Below, piece by piece: positions 50,954-60,120 of a stretch of DNA of 64,000 bases. Positions within the stretch are counted from its first letter, which is position 1; every line of letters starts with the position of its first letter. This DNA comes from an uncultured Lachnospiraceae bacterium (GTDB taxonomy: Bacteria; Bacillota; Clostridia; Lachnospirales; Lachnospiraceae). The notes under the pieces are model-generated. The model saw only the letters and a program-made list of their open reading frames with translations. It was not told the DNA's origin and searched no databases. The stretch lies in the NCBI GenBank assembly GCA_902779575.1, contig CACZBW010000012.1, positions 1 through 64,000 of the forward strand. The letters are read 5' to 3'. The translations under genes and the position numbers were made by a program.

Positions 50954-51315
50954 AGTTTCCCCTCATTAACCGCCAGTTACATGATTCTCTCCGGTCTGAC
51001 TTTGCGCGGCATATTTATTACACACCAACAGATTGCTTTTCAGATTTAGACCTTTGTTATTGCAATGTTATTTTACGACAGGCTAAAATGCTTGTAAAGG
51101 AAGAGGTCCTGTTCCTCCGGGGAGCAAAACATTTCTCTTTTCATAAATGCAAAAGATGCGTAAAATAGACTCTGTGGATGACCCGGAATAAAGAGGCTCA
51201 TCCCGGAACAGACCCTTAATCATGCGCGGACTGATATTCCGCGCCGGCAGAGTTGAAATCAGCGCACAGTGCCGTCTACCTGCGGCTTCCGGACGCGCTG
51301 ACAAGGAGAAGCACA
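50954..51315. other. divergent intergenic region before the AAA+ gene
   Basis: 362 bases without a gene. On the plus strand TTTTCA (51138-51143) and TAAAAT (51161-51166) are 17 bases apart and probably serve the AAA+ ATPase gene. The leader has small hairpins, for example GCGCGGA/TCCGCGC near 51218. The response-regulator promoter was not located. Confidence 0.45.
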
Positions 51316-52818
51316 ATGAAAAAAACGGTGAAACCCAGTCTTCTTTCGGAACAGCAGCTGAAAAGACTTTCCAGAGTATATGATGATTTCTTCACGGACG
51401 TGTCGTCTCTGGCGGAAAAGGCGCAGAACATTGCCTCCGGTGCCGCAAACAGCCAGCCGAAGGCTTCTTCAAAGCCTGCGCAGCCGGGAACAGCCGGCGG
51501 CAGCACCCATACCGGTTCCGGCAGCGGCGCTTCCGTGAAAACCGGCTCCGGCAGTTCCGGTAATGTAAGGCCCGCGGCAGGCAGTCAGAAGAATCCTGCT
51601 CCGGCGTCCGCTCCGGTTTCAGGTCCTGCCCAGGCAGCCGAACTTCCCGTCGCGACCGCCACGGCCACCGACCAGCCGGTGAATCAGCCGCAGCCGCAGG
51701 CGGAACCGGAAGAAGATCCGATGGAGACCCTGCAGAACCTGATCGGTCTGGATACCATAAAAAAGGATGTAAAGGAACTGATTGATTTTGTCAAAGTCCA
51801 GAAAGCAAGAAAAGAAGCCGGCCTGAAATCAGTCCCGGTCTCTCTCCACCTTGTCTTTACCGGAAATCCCGGCACCGGAAAAACCACGGTAGCGCGCATT
51901 ATCGCAAAACTCTACCAGCAGATCGGCGTCCTTGCCAAAGGGCAGCTGATTGAAGTGGACCGTTCCGGTCTGGTGGCAGGCTACGTCGGCCAGACCGCGA
52001 TCAAGACCCAGGAGCAGATCGGCAAGGCGCTCGGCGGGGTTCTCTTTATCGACGAAGCCTACGCGCTCTCCCAGAAAGATGACGCCTTCGGTCAGGAGGC
52101 AATCGAGACGATCCTGAAGGCGATGGAAGACCACAGGGACGACCTGGTTGTGATCGTGGCCGGCTATACCGAGCCGATGGAAAAATTCATCAACAGCAAT
52201 CCGGGCCTTAAGAGCCGCTTTAACAAATACATCGAATTCCCGGATTACAGCATGGACGAGCTGATGGGAATCTTCGATCTCAATTGTAAAAAGTATGATT
52301 ATCTGATCGACGAGGATACCAGGAAGCATGTCCGCGAACAGTTGTCCCTGCGCCGCATGGCGACAGCGGAAAACTTCGCCAATGCCAGGGAAGTCCGGAA
52401 TATGTTTGAGGAGATTATTACAAACCAGGCGACCCGCGTGGCTCTCATGGAGAATCCGACGCAGGAAGACATGATGAAGATCTGCCTCGAGGATCTGGAT
52501 GATCTTGCGGTCCCGAAGGACAGATCCGAAAGCGATCCGCTCGGCAGACTTCTGGAACAGTTCATGGCGGCTGAAGAAGATAATAACGGAAAAGAAGCTG
52601 AACCGGATTCGGAGAACGATAAAAAAGAGGCCGGTCCTGTTCCGGAGAAGGAGAAAAGGGACACTGCCGCAGCTTCGGGAGATACCGGAAAGGAAACTGA
52701 CTCTGCTCCGGAAACCGTAAAAGAAAAGAAGGAATCTGGCAAAGACACTGCGGTTCCTGATCAGAATGCGGACAATACGGCGGACAGCTGTACTGCAGAC
52801 AAAGAAAAGGAGGCCTGA
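51316..52818 (+). CDS. CbxX/SpoVK-type AAA+ ATPase with disordered tails
   Basis: 500 residues from ATG 51316 (GGAGAAGC upstream). The AAA+ module lies at about 160-400 with Walker A TGNPGTGKTTVARI, Walker B VLFIDEAYAL and a second-region arginine in LKSRFNKYIEFPDYS. This is the CbxX/CfxQ family, which includes sporulation protein SpoVK. The N-terminal 140 residues are rich in glycine, serine, alanine, proline and glutamine. The last 80 residues are strongly charged (KEAGPVPEKEKRD and similar), and both ends are probably unstructured. The GH25 lysozyme gene follows with its ribosome binding site inside this gene. The target is unknown. Confidence 0.88.
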   Translation: MKKTVKPSLLSEQQLKRLSRVYDDFFTDVSSLAEKAQNIASGAANSQPKASSKPAQPGTAGGSTHTGSGSGASVKTGSGSSGNVRPAAGSQKNPAPASAPVSGPAQAAELPVATATATDQPVNQPQPQAEPEEDPMETLQNLIGLDTIKKDVKELIDFVKVQKARKEAGLKSVPVSLHLVFTGNPGTGKTTVARIIAKLYQQIGVLAKGQLIEVDRSGLVAGYVGQTAIKTQEQIGKALGGVLFIDEAYALSQKDDAFGQEAIETILKAMEDHRDDLVVIVAGYTEPMEKFINSNPGLKSRFNKYIEFPDYSMDELMGIFDLNCKKYDYLIDEDTRKHVREQLSLRRMATAENFANAREVRNMFEEIITNQATRVALMENPTQEDMMKICLEDLDDLAVPKDRSESDPLGRLLEQFMAAEEDNNGKEAEPDSENDKKEAGPVPEKEKRDTAAASGDTGKETDSAPETVKEKKESGKDTAVPDQNADNTADSCTADKEKEA

Positions 52819-52824
52819 AGATCG

Positions 52825-53727
52825 ATGAAAGCAGCAAAAAGATTCTGCCGCCGTTTTCTCTTTGTCCTGTGCCTGTTTCTTTTTTCCGCCTCCTCAAAAG
52901 GACGTGTGCAGGCAGCTTCCCTGAACGCCTCCAGCCTCAATCTTCTGAAGGGTCAGAGCTTCTCTCTCTACCTGTCCGAAGAGGAAGATACGGTTTCGTT
53001 TGAATCCAAAAACCCCGGCATTGCCGCTGTTTCAGAAGACGGAACCGTAACCGGCGTCTCGGGCGGCATCGCGAAGATTATCTGTGATGACGGGTCCCGC
53101 AAATATCAGTGCACGGTAAATGTCTATGATCCGGGTATGGTGAATACAAACAGCGTCATGAACGGCATCGACGTTTCCGTCTGGCAGGGACGAGTGGATT
53201 ATGAGAGGGTAAAAGCCGCCGGAATCGACTTTGTGATCATGCGCGCCGGCTACAGTACAAACATCGATACAACCTTTACGGCCAATTATGAAAACGCCCG
53301 GGCTGCCGGTCTGCTGGTCGGCGCATACTGGTACAGCACCGCGAAGAATATGACACAGCTGAGAAATGAGGCTGCCAGCTGCCTTGGCGTCCTGAATGAC
53401 AGGGAATTTGACCTTCCGGTCTTTTTCGACGTGGAGGATGCTTACCAGCTGAAAAAAGGAACCGCTTTCTGCAGCAGGCTCATCAAAAAATTCTCCTCCG
53501 CCATACAGGCGGACGGCTATGACGCGGGCTGGTATACCGCCACAAGCTTTGTGGACCGCGTCAAGCCCGCGATCAGAAACAACCGCGGCTATATGGTCTG
53601 GATCGCCGAGCACGGTCCGGTCAACCACTATGAGGGAAGATACGACATCTGGCAGTACAGCCATACCGGAAGGGTAGACGGGGTAAACGCCGAAGTCGAC
53701 CTGAACTGGTACTTCCCAAATCGATAA
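52825..53727 (+). CDS. secreted GH25 muramidase with N-terminal Ig-like domain
   Basis: 300 residues. A signal peptide (MKAAKRFCRRF, hydrophobic core, then VQAAS) is followed by a BIG2-type Ig-like domain (about 35-95, ESKNPGIAAVSEDGTVTGVS). A GH25 lysozyme domain (about 110-300) opens with NGIDVSVWQG. The catalytic acids sit in GIDVS and FFDVED, and IWQYSHTG is the usual C-terminal motif. It cleaves peptidoglycan between MurNAc and GlcNAc, outside the membrane. It is 6 bases after the AAA+ gene and shares its promoter. A cell-wall binding role for the Ig-like part is inferred. Confidence 0.92.
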   Translation: MKAAKRFCRRFLFVLCLFLFSASSKGRVQAASLNASSLNLLKGQSFSLYLSEEEDTVSFESKNPGIAAVSEDGTVTGVSGGIAKIICDDGSRKYQCTVNVYDPGMVNTNSVMNGIDVSVWQGRVDYERVKAAGIDFVIMRAGYSTNIDTTFTANYENARAAGLLVGAYWYSTAKNMTQLRNEAASCLGVLNDREFDLPVFFDVEDAYQLKKGTAFCSRLIKKFSSAIQADGYDAGWYTATSFVDRVKPAIRNNRGYMVWIAEHGPVNHYEGRYDIWQYSHTGRVDGVNAEVDLNWYFPNR

Positions 53728-53751
53728 GATACGCAATCTTGCACACAATAA

Positions 53752-53790
53752 GAGCCGGTACATCGCACAGGATGCACCGGCTCCTTCTTT
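53752..53790 (+). terminator. terminator after the GH25 gene
   Basis: Stem GAGCCGGT (53752-53759) and ACCGGCTC (53776-53783), then CTTCTTT. Confidence 0.8.
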
Positions 53791-53979
53791 CAGTTCGCTG
53801 TTCCACTCAGAAAATCTCCACAGTCTCCCATGTCCATCTCCCGCAGTTACAGTCTTTCCGCCTCCAGAATCCGTTTCATTCTAAAGATTCTATCTGCACG
53901 ATGAAAGATCCTCTTCAGGGCGAACTGTAGCCGCCCGTTCTCTCAGCATATCGGCTGCCCCTCCGCTTGTCAAATCCAA

Positions 53980-54008
53980 ATGACAAACGGAAAAAAATTG
54001 CTTATAAT
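53980..54008 (+). promoter_or_regulatory. promoter of the second phosphoesterase gene
   Basis: ATGACA (53980-53985) and TATAAT (54003-54008) are 17 bases apart. The rest of the 53728-54109 gap holds the upstream terminator and a leader of about 95 bases with no recognised element. Confidence 0.7.
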
Positions 54009-54109
54009 GGCAGCAGTCAATCCTGTGAAAACAGTTGATCGGATTCGTCCTGCTGAATGAATTGACGGATTCCCGAAACCTGTAAAATGTCACTGCGAGG
54101 ACTGCCCTA

Positions 54110-54865
54110 ATGCAGAACAGTTTTTACCACATTCCGGGACTGCCTGTATCGATTGCCCTTCTTGCGGACCTTCACGAGAAGGATTATTCTTTTTTATCCG
54201 ACCTTTATCCGGTGGACCTGATTGCCGTTGCCGGCGACGTTCTGTACGGCTCCGCGCCGGAGGACGGAAGTTCGGCCGCTGAGCGCGTGATTCCATTTCT
54301 TTCCGCCTGTGCTGCAAAAGCCCCGACCTTTCTCTCCCCCGGGAATCATGAATGGATGCTGGATCAGGAAGATCTGGCCATGATCGAAAAGTGCGGAGCT
54401 GCCGTACTCGACAATCGCTGGGTCAGCGGAAACGGAATATGCATCGGAGGCCTTTCTTCCGGAATTTATACGGATTACCAGCGCTTCCGGGCTCAGAAAG
54501 AAGAACGCTATCCCCTGCGTGAAGTCAGTCACCGGAAGGAAGCCCCTCTTCCGGATACAGAATGGCTCGGAGACTTTGAAAAACAGCCGGGTTATAAGAT
54601 CCTTCTCTCCCATCATCCGGAGTACTGGACTTTCCTGAAAAGGCGCTCCGTCGACCTTGTCCTGAGCGGTCACGCCCACGGCGGACAGATCCGCCTCTTC
54701 GGGCACGGCCTTTTTGCCCCCGGACAGGGATGGTGGCCGGAGCTGACCTCCGGCGTACATGATGGCAGGCTGGTTATAAGCCGCGGCCTTTCCAACACTG
54801 CCGCCCTGGTACCGAGACTTTTTAATCCGACAGAGATTGTCTGTCTTCTCCCGGGCGAAAGCTGA
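54110..54865 (+). CDS. calcineurin-like metallophosphoesterase (YaeI-type)
   Basis: 251 residues with the full metal-binding set: ALLADLHEK (Asp and His, about residues 17-25), AVAGDVL (about 45), SPGNHEWML (about 80), LLSHHPEYW (about 165) and LSGHAHGGQIRL (about 185). It lacks a signal peptide and a transmembrane helix in the coding part, so it is cytosolic or peripheral. Unlike the 4.1 kb gene, it keeps the DxH motif. It converges with tcdA, whose stop lies 12 bases away. The substrate cannot be assigned. Confidence 0.9.
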   Translation: MQNSFYHIPGLPVSIALLADLHEKDYSFLSDLYPVDLIAVAGDVLYGSAPEDGSSAAERVIPFLSACAAKAPTFLSPGNHEWMLDQEDLAMIEKCGAAVLDNRWVSGNGICIGGLSSGIYTDYQRFRAQKEERYPLREVSHRKEAPLPDTEWLGDFEKQPGYKILLSHHPEYWTFLKRRSVDLVLSGHAHGGQIRLFGHGLFAPGQGWWPELTSGVHDGRLVISRGLSNTAALVPRLFNPTEIVCLLPGES

Positions 54866-54877
54866 AACTGCCTTGCC

Positions 54878-55606
54878 TTACCTTCCGGTCAGATCCCTGA
54901 TCACCTGGGCTCCGATTAACAGGCCCGCGATGGACGGCGCATAGGAGATGCTGCCCGGAAGACTTCTCTTCCCGGGCGGAAGCTCCTCCCGGCCGTCTCC
55001 CTCCAGGGCGTCCATGCAGGGCGTCAGCGGACTCTCCTCCGAATAGACAACCTTCAGCTTCTCTACGCCTCTTTTCTTCAGTTCCCGCCGCATGACTTTC
55101 GCCAGCGGGCACATTCTGGTCTGATAGAGATCCGCGACATGAAAAGCTTCCGGATCGAGATGATTGCCGGCGCCCATCGAACTGATCACCGGAACGCCAG
55201 CTTTCTGCGCGCGCAGGATAATCTCAATCTTGGCCGCGACCGTATCGACCGCATCCACCACATAACTGTATGAGGAAAAGTCAAAACTGTCCGCATTCTC
55301 CGGAAGATAAAAACAATTGCGGACCTCCGCCTCCACATCCGGGTTGATGGATTTCATCCGTTCCGCCATAACCTCCGTCTTGGGACGGCCTACCGTATCC
55401 CAGGAAGCGATAATCTGCCGGTTCAGGTTCGTGACGGAAACCAGGTCGCTGTCAACCAGAACAAAATGGCCCACGCCGCTGCGGACCAGCGCCTCGCATA
55501 CATAGCCGCCCACCCCTCCGATTCCGAAGACAGCGACCTTTGCCTGCCTGAGTGTCTGTATTGCTTCTTTTCCGAGCAGAAGCTGCGTTCTTGAAAACTG
55601 ATTCAT
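54878..55606 (-). CDS. tcdA: tRNA threonylcarbamoyladenosine dehydratase
   Basis: 242 residues of the ThiF/MoeB/HesA E1-like family. The nucleotide loop is GIGGVGGYVCEALVRSGVG (about residues 33-51), followed by LVDSDLVSVTNLNRQII, and DAVDTVAAKIEII continues the adenylation domain. PLAKVMRRELKKRG and YAPSIAGLLIGAQVI are typical of TcdA. It makes the cyclic t6A form in tRNAs reading ANN codons using ATP. The C-terminus is short. It is not in an operon with other tRNA genes here. GGAGTGAGAAT precedes the ATG. Confidence 0.93.
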   Translation of the reverse strand: MNQFSRTQLLLGKEAIQTLRQAKVAVFGIGGVGGYVCEALVRSGVGHFVLVDSDLVSVTNLNRQIIASWDTVGRPKTEVMAERMKSINPDVEAEVRNCFYLPENADSFDFSSYSYVVDAVDTVAAKIEIILRAQKAGVPVISSMGAGNHLDPEAFHVADLYQTRMCPLAKVMRRELKKRGVEKLKVVYSEESPLTPCMDALEGDGREELPPGKRSLPGSISYAPSIAGLLIGAQVIRDLTGR

Positions 55607-55647
55607 ATTCTCACTCCATCCGCATTTCTCCCGCGTTCTTTCAGCGG

Positions 55648-56316
55648 TCAGTTCCGGTCCTCCTGTACCTGCTTCTTTCCGGCGGAAACATCCGTCAGAG
55701 GCGTATAGGATCCGATATTCCCTTCCTTGAAATGGACACGGCAGAGGGAAACATAGCTCTCATTAGCCCCGAGCACGATCTGCTCTCCTTCCCTGAGAAT
55801 CTCCCTGCCGGCGAAGCGCGCATTGAAATGCGCCCTTCTTCCGCACCAGCAGACGGTCGGAATCTCTTCGATCCGGTCCGCAAGCTCAAGCAGGCGCAGC
55901 GAGCCCTCGAATACGTGGCTTCTGAAGTCCGTCCGCAGGCCGTAGCAGATAACGGAAATACCGAACCAGTCAACAATGTCGGAAAGCAGTTCCACCTGGG
56001 AAGCAGTCAGAAACTGGGCTTCATCCACGATGATGGCGGCAATGTCCTTCCAGGGCCCGTCCTCCTTTGTCAGGCGGAAATCTTTCAGGAACGGCATCCA
56101 TTCGGTCCGGACCATCTCCAGATAATCCTCAACGTAAAGAGCCTCCGCCTCCAGTCCGATCCGGGACCGGACCATGCCTGCACCGTCCCGGGTATCAATC
56201 CCCGGCTTCAGCAGAACCGCCTTCTGCCCTTTCTCCATATAATTATACTGTACCATAAGCGCATTGGCCGTTTTGGAACTGCCCATGGCTCCATAGCGAA
56301 AATATAGTTTAGCCAT
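55648..56316 (-). CDS. tdk: thymidine kinase (type II)
   Basis: 222 residues from ATG 56316; the longer open frame upstream has no ribosome binding site at its start. The P-loop is GAMGSSKTANAL (about residues 9-20), IIVDEAQFLTASQ carries the catalytic/metal site, and CYGLRTDF is conserved. CWCGRRAHFN gives one half of the zinc ribbon. It phosphorylates thymidine for salvage. It is on the same strand as tcdA and 41 bases upstream of it. The start has AGGAGA 11 bases away. Confidence 0.93.
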   Translation of the reverse strand: MAKLYFRYGAMGSSKTANALMVQYNYMEKGQKAVLLKPGIDTRDGAGMVRSRIGLEAEALYVEDYLEMVRTEWMPFLKDFRLTKEDGPWKDIAAIIVDEAQFLTASQVELLSDIVDWFGISVICYGLRTDFRSHVFEGSLRLLELADRIEEIPTVCWCGRRAHFNARFAGREILREGEQIVLGANESYVSLCRVHFKEGNIGSYTPLTDVSAGKKQVQEDRN

Positions 56317-56558
56317 ATTCTTTCTATTCTCCTGTTTTCCGGTTCCGGGGAAATCTGATCCCCGGATTTTTTCTGCAGATCCTTTCTCTTCTTTTTTCTC
56401 TGCTGATCCGATTATACCATGCCCGGATCCTATCCCGCTATTCATGCTGAAATCAATTCCGCCCCGGCGCACGGCAGTTTAACTGCCAGACATCTGCTTC
56501 TGCCTGATTCTTTTCTCATAAATTGTCAATTATTCGTCACAGTCAAAAAAATGCGTGC

Positions 56559-56564
56559 TATAAT
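56559..56564 (+). promoter_or_regulatory. extended -10 promoter of the glycerophosphodiesterase gene
   Basis: TATAAT at 56559-56564 is preceded by TGC, giving the extended -10 TGCTATAAT. No good -35 box is seen 17 bases upstream. The gap 56317-56620 shows nothing else I can name. Confidence 0.55.
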
Positions 56565-56620
56565 ATAGAGGATCTCTGTTCCGGGAAACGGGATCAGGAA
56601 GATGCAAGGAGGGATTCCAG

Positions 56621-58627
56621 GTGGCTTCTGCAAAAAAGCAATTTCATAATCTGTTTCGTTCCATGCGTTCCTACAGGGCATACGCGCCGCACATCCTGCT
56701 TTATCAGTCTCTATCCCTGCTTCTTCTCTTTCTGATTGTCTACGGCTTCCGCTACCTGATGTATGCGCTTATTTACGCAACGGGACATGCCGCCGTGACG
56801 AGCGGAGATTTCATATTTTTCTTCCGGCACTGGGCCGGATATGCTGTCCTGATCCTCTTTCTGATTCTTATCTTTTTCGTCGTTTCCACATCGGTGAACG
56901 GCCAGATCATTCTCTGCGCCCGCATGCTTCGCTCGGAGAAAGTCTCCTTCACCGGGGCGATCACAGAAGGGATCCGCTCCACCTCTCTTTTCTTCAATCT
57001 GAGCGGAATCCCTACGATTCTATACGTCACCGTCGTTTCCGCAGCGCTGCTGACCACCCTGCTGTTCAACTTCCACGGCTTTTTTGAGCCCGCCAGCTTT
57101 ATCTATTATCAGCTGGAAAAGAGCATCCTTTTCCAGGTTCTTTACGGCGTTTTTCTGCTGCTTCTTCTGCTGCCGGCCTTTCGCGGAATCTTTCTGATTC
57201 CCTGCGTGATTCTGGAAAAGAAATCGGTTCCCGAGGCAAAAAGCCTGACTCGCCGGATCAGGAGAGAAGCAAGATCCTCTTATTTTCCTGCTCTGTATTT
57301 CTGTATAGCAGGAGCGTTAATTGCTGTCCTCCTCACCGGTTTTCTGTTTGACCGGCTGCCCGGACTGCTCCGTTTTACCATATTTCTTCCAAGAATCATC
57401 GGCAGATTCGTAATCGTGGCAGTGCTTTATGTCGGGATTGTGATTGTTGCGATGTCGATTCTTCTCCTGATCCCCTTCCTGATTTCAGAAACCCTGAGAA
57501 CTTATTTTGCGATCCGCGGTGATGAACTGCAGATTGCCGTTCAGGACCGGGCTCCTGACCTTAAGGCATCCGCGAAAAAAATAAGCTGCAAAATCCGTTC
57601 CTCTGCCGGGCGGATCTGCACCATCCTGCACCTCCGTCCGTTTTTTGCGCGCATTTTTGCGCTCCTTAAGCTGGAAAAAATCCGTCCGGCCTGTAAAAAG
57701 GTCCACGGCGCGCTGAAGGCTTTCCTTACCCGCTATCTGATCCCCTTCTTCAGCCGTCTACTGCGCGGCTTTGTTTCCTTTGTCTCCAGGCCCGGAGGAA
57801 TCCCGCGCCTTGTCCTCATCCTCTATCTGCTTGCGGCAGTTCTCTCCGTTGCCGCTTTTGACACGCTTTTTCCATCATCGAAGGATATCTCCATCATCGT
57901 ACACCGGCTCGGGGGCGACGACGAAGTGGAAAATTCTCTGGAGGGACAGAAGCTTCTGCTCAGCAGGGGGGCGCTGGCTGCGGAAACAGATATACAGCGC
58001 ACAAAGGATGGCCAGTATGTCGTCTTTCACGATCCGACCATGCGCCGTATGTGCGGAATCAACGCCCGGGTCCGTGATCTGACCCTGGATGAGATCCGGC
58101 AGATCGCCATCCGGGACGCCTCGGGGCGGGAACGGAAGATCCCGACCCTCTCCGAAGTGCTGGACACCGCGAAAGACCGTCAGATTCTTTATATTGAACT
58201 GAAGGGAAGTACCGCCGACGAACAGATGGCGGATGACATTATCGAGATGATCCGGAGCCGTGAGATGGAGGAACAGTGCATGCTGATTTCCATGAATTAT
58301 AAGGTAATCAGCTACATTCACAAGAACTATGACGATATCAAAACCGGTTTTCTCTACTTCTTTGCCTTCGGAAATGAACCTCTGCTCAACTGCGACATGC
58401 TGATTATCCAGGAAAAATCCATCAGCCCCCAGCTGGTCCGGTCTGTTCACTCCCAGGGTAAAACCATCGGCGGATGGACGGTCAACACGAGAAAAGACGC
58501 CCGCAGGCTTCTGAGCATGAATCTGGACGGGATCGTGACAGACCGTTATGATCTGCTTACAGAGATGCAGGAAAGAATGGCTAACCGCCCGGATTATCAG
58601 CGGGTCATGGATACGCTCAGGTACTGA
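56621..58627 (+). CDS. membrane glycerophosphodiester phosphodiesterase
   Basis: 668 residues from a GTG start with GGAGG eight bases upstream. Eight or nine hydrophobic helices lie in the first 440 residues, the arrangement of the GDPD membrane-domain family. The catalytic GDPD domain lies at about 425-650. It opens IIVHRLGGDDEVEN, then AAETDIQRTKDGQYVVFHDP, with GYIELKGS-like LYIELKGST and GGWTVNTRKDA. It hydrolyses glycerophosphodiesters to glycerol-3-phosphate and an alcohol. The domain faces either side of the membrane depending on the helix count. The HRG signature is altered to HRLGGDDEVEN. It ends just before a dispersed repeat. Confidence 0.92.
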   Translation: MASAKKQFHNLFRSMRSYRAYAPHILLYQSLSLLLLFLIVYGFRYLMYALIYATGHAAVTSGDFIFFFRHWAGYAVLILFLILIFFVVSTSVNGQIILCARMLRSEKVSFTGAITEGIRSTSLFFNLSGIPTILYVTVVSAALLTTLLFNFHGFFEPASFIYYQLEKSILFQVLYGVFLLLLLLPAFRGIFLIPCVILEKKSVPEAKSLTRRIRREARSSYFPALYFCIAGALIAVLLTGFLFDRLPGLLRFTIFLPRIIGRFVIVAVLYVGIVIVAMSILLLIPFLISETLRTYFAIRGDELQIAVQDRAPDLKASAKKISCKIRSSAGRICTILHLRPFFARIFALLKLEKIRPACKKVHGALKAFLTRYLIPFFSRLLRGFVSFVSRPGGIPRLVLILYLLAAVLSVAAFDTLFPSSKDISIIVHRLGGDDEVENSLEGQKLLLSRGALAAETDIQRTKDGQYVVFHDPTMRRMCGINARVRDLTLDEIRQIAIRDASGRERKIPTLSEVLDTAKDRQILYIELKGSTADEQMADDIIEMIRSREMEEQCMLISMNYKVISYIHKNYDDIKTGFLYFFAFGNEPLLNCDMLIIQEKSISPQLVRSVHSQGKTIGGWTVNTRKDARRLLSMNLDGIVTDRYDLLTEMQERMANRPDYQRVMDTLRY

Positions 58628-58652
58628 TGCCCTCCTTCCGGACGAAACATTT

Positions 58653-58843
58653 CTAAGGAAACACTGATTATATCAGTGTTTCCTTAGAGCCTCCGGCGGA
58701 TCGCAGTGCTGCGCAGCGGAAAGCTTGCTCTGCAAGCCGCGCAGCACGCGGCTTTGAGCGCATTGCGCGCTCAAAGAATATATAGGGAAACGCTGTTTCC
58801 TAGGTATCAAAAGTTTCCATTCAGAATAAAACAGCGTTTCCCT
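58653..58843 (-). repeat. dispersed hairpin repeat, copy 3 (fullest)
   Basis: About 190 bases made of four successive inverted repeats. First, 14-bp arms AAGGAAACACTGAT/ATCAGTGTTTCCTT at 58655-58685. Second, a GC-rich pair around GTGCTGCGCAGC-like arms (58695-58745). Third, 10-bp CTTTGAGCGC/GCGCTCAAAG at 58752-58776. Fourth, 14-bp GGGAAACGCTGTTT/AAACAGCGTTTCCC at 58785-58842. Copies 1 and 2 (11.9 kb and 21.9 kb) match the reverse strand of this one. It has no open reading frame, lies between converging genes and is not a known insertion sequence. Confidence 0.75.
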
Positions 58844-58859
58844 TAATTTCAGATGAACA

Positions 58860-58904
58860 GGGCACGGCAGGAATGCTTAAAGCATTCCTGCCGCGCCCTT
58901 TTTT
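58860..58904 (+). terminator. strong terminator between the GDPD gene and azlD
   Basis: A long stem (GGGCACGGCAGGAATGCT with AGCATTCCTGCCGCGCCC; one mismatch) ends in TTTTTT that reaches the azlD stop codon. It serves the plus strand; the minus-strand tail lacks a T run. Confidence 0.88.
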
Positions 58905-59215
58905 CAGTGCAGCAGGAGAAATTCCGACAGGAAGACGATGACACAGCACAGGCTCGCCACCTGGAAGAGGCTTGCGCCCACCCATGCGGCCAGGATGCCG
59001 GCCGCAAGAGCCAGCGCTCCCGACAGCGGCGTCTGCGTCGCCTCAATAATCGCCGGAAAGGTCATGACTGACAATGTTACGTAAGGTACATAGTACAGAA
59101 AAGACTGGAGAAAAGGAGACCGGATCCTGCCCCGGATCAGGGTGACGGGAAGGGCCCGGATCGCATAGCTGACCGCGGCCATTACAAAAATATAGACATA
59201 TACATTATCCTGCAT
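58904..59215 (-). CDS. azlD: AzlD-family branched-chain amino acid transport protein
   Basis: 103 residues, four hydrophobic helices, the small partner of AzlC in exporters of branched-chain amino acids. The segment AVSYAIRALPVTLIRGRIR (about 15-34) is typical, and YVPYVTLSVMTFPAI follows. ATG 59215 is preferred over a GTG three bases upstream because AGAGGA is then 7 bases away. It follows azlC by 157 bases on the same strand, in the usual order. Confidence 0.88.
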   Translation of the reverse strand: MQDNVYVYIFVMAAVSYAIRALPVTLIRGRIRSPFLQSFLYYVPYVTLSVMTFPAIIEATQTPLSGALALAAGILAAWVGASLFQVASLCCVIVFLSEFLLLH

Positions 59216-59372
59216 CACTTATTCCTCTCTTCCGGCAAACCCTGTTGTCCGGAATTCTTTCTTTTCTCCTTCTGCCCGGATTATTAAAATCCGATCCGTG
59301 TTGTATTCATGTCCATCCTTCCGGAATCCGCTTTTTAATTATACGAAATCTCTTCTTCAGGATTGAGACTCC

Positions 59373-60098
59373 CTAATTGTCTTTGTCTTCCTCCGCCGGG
59401 TGCGGGAACAGAAGAGCCGCGGCGGCCGACAGGATCACGGTCAGAAGAATCACCCTGTTGCCCTGGGAGAGCGTCCCGACCAGGGGAAGCTTTTCTGAGA
59501 TCCAGGACGCCGCGAAGCAGACCAGGATCAGGACGAGAATTACCCTGTCCTTTCTCGCGGGCGGGATGATCACAGCGAGAAACATGCCGAAGAGCGCCAC
59601 GCTCAGGGCGCTGACAATCCGGACCGGCATCAGGTTGCCTGCCAGAATTCCCAGCGCGGTTCCTGCCGCCCACATAGGAGAAGCGATCGCCGCCGCCCCA
59701 TATGTATAGAAAGGATGCAGATAACCGGGTCTCGCAATCTCGATGGCGAAAATCTCATCCGTGATATACATGGCCATCCCGAAACGGTGGATCTTTTTCA
59801 TCTCCGGATCCAGTCTCTGGCTCATGGCGGTGCTCATGAGCAGATATCTGGCATTCGCAACCAGAGTGATCAGCGCCATCCCGAGATAGCCGGACCTTGC
59901 GGCAATCACGGTGAAACCCGCGTATTCGCCGGCCGACGCATTGCAGAGAATGCTCGCCAGGAAGCCCTGGAAGGGAGTCATGCCCGCATCGCGCGCCGCC
60001 ACTCCAAGCGCGAAGGCAACCGCAAAATATCCCAAGCCGATCGGGATTCCGTCATGAAAGCCGGCGCGAAAAGCCTGGCTGTTTGTTTCGTTTCTCAT
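59373..60098 (-). CDS. azlC: AzlC-family branched-chain amino acid exporter
   Basis: 241 residues with about seven helices. The N-terminal FHDGIPIGLGYFAVAFALGV and the GMTPFQGFLASILCNASAGEYA stretch are the family hallmarks, and a NARYLLMSTAMSQRL segment follows. With AzlD it exports leucine, isoleucine or valine analogues. It is 22 bases downstream of the NSS transporter gene stop, so the two are probably cotranscribed. The C-terminus is charged. The ribosome binding site is AGGTAGGG. Confidence 0.9.
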   Translation of the reverse strand: MRNETNSQAFRAGFHDGIPIGLGYFAVAFALGVAARDAGMTPFQGFLASILCNASAGEYAGFTVIAARSGYLGMALITLVANARYLLMSTAMSQRLDPEMKKIHRFGMAMYITDEIFAIEIARPGYLHPFYTYGAAAIASPMWAAGTALGILAGNLMPVRIVSALSVALFGMFLAVIIPPARKDRVILVLILVCFAASWISEKLPLVGTLSQGNRVILLTVILSAAAALLFPHPAEEDKDN

Positions 60099-60120
60099 TG
60101 TACCCTACCTGAAAAAAGAA

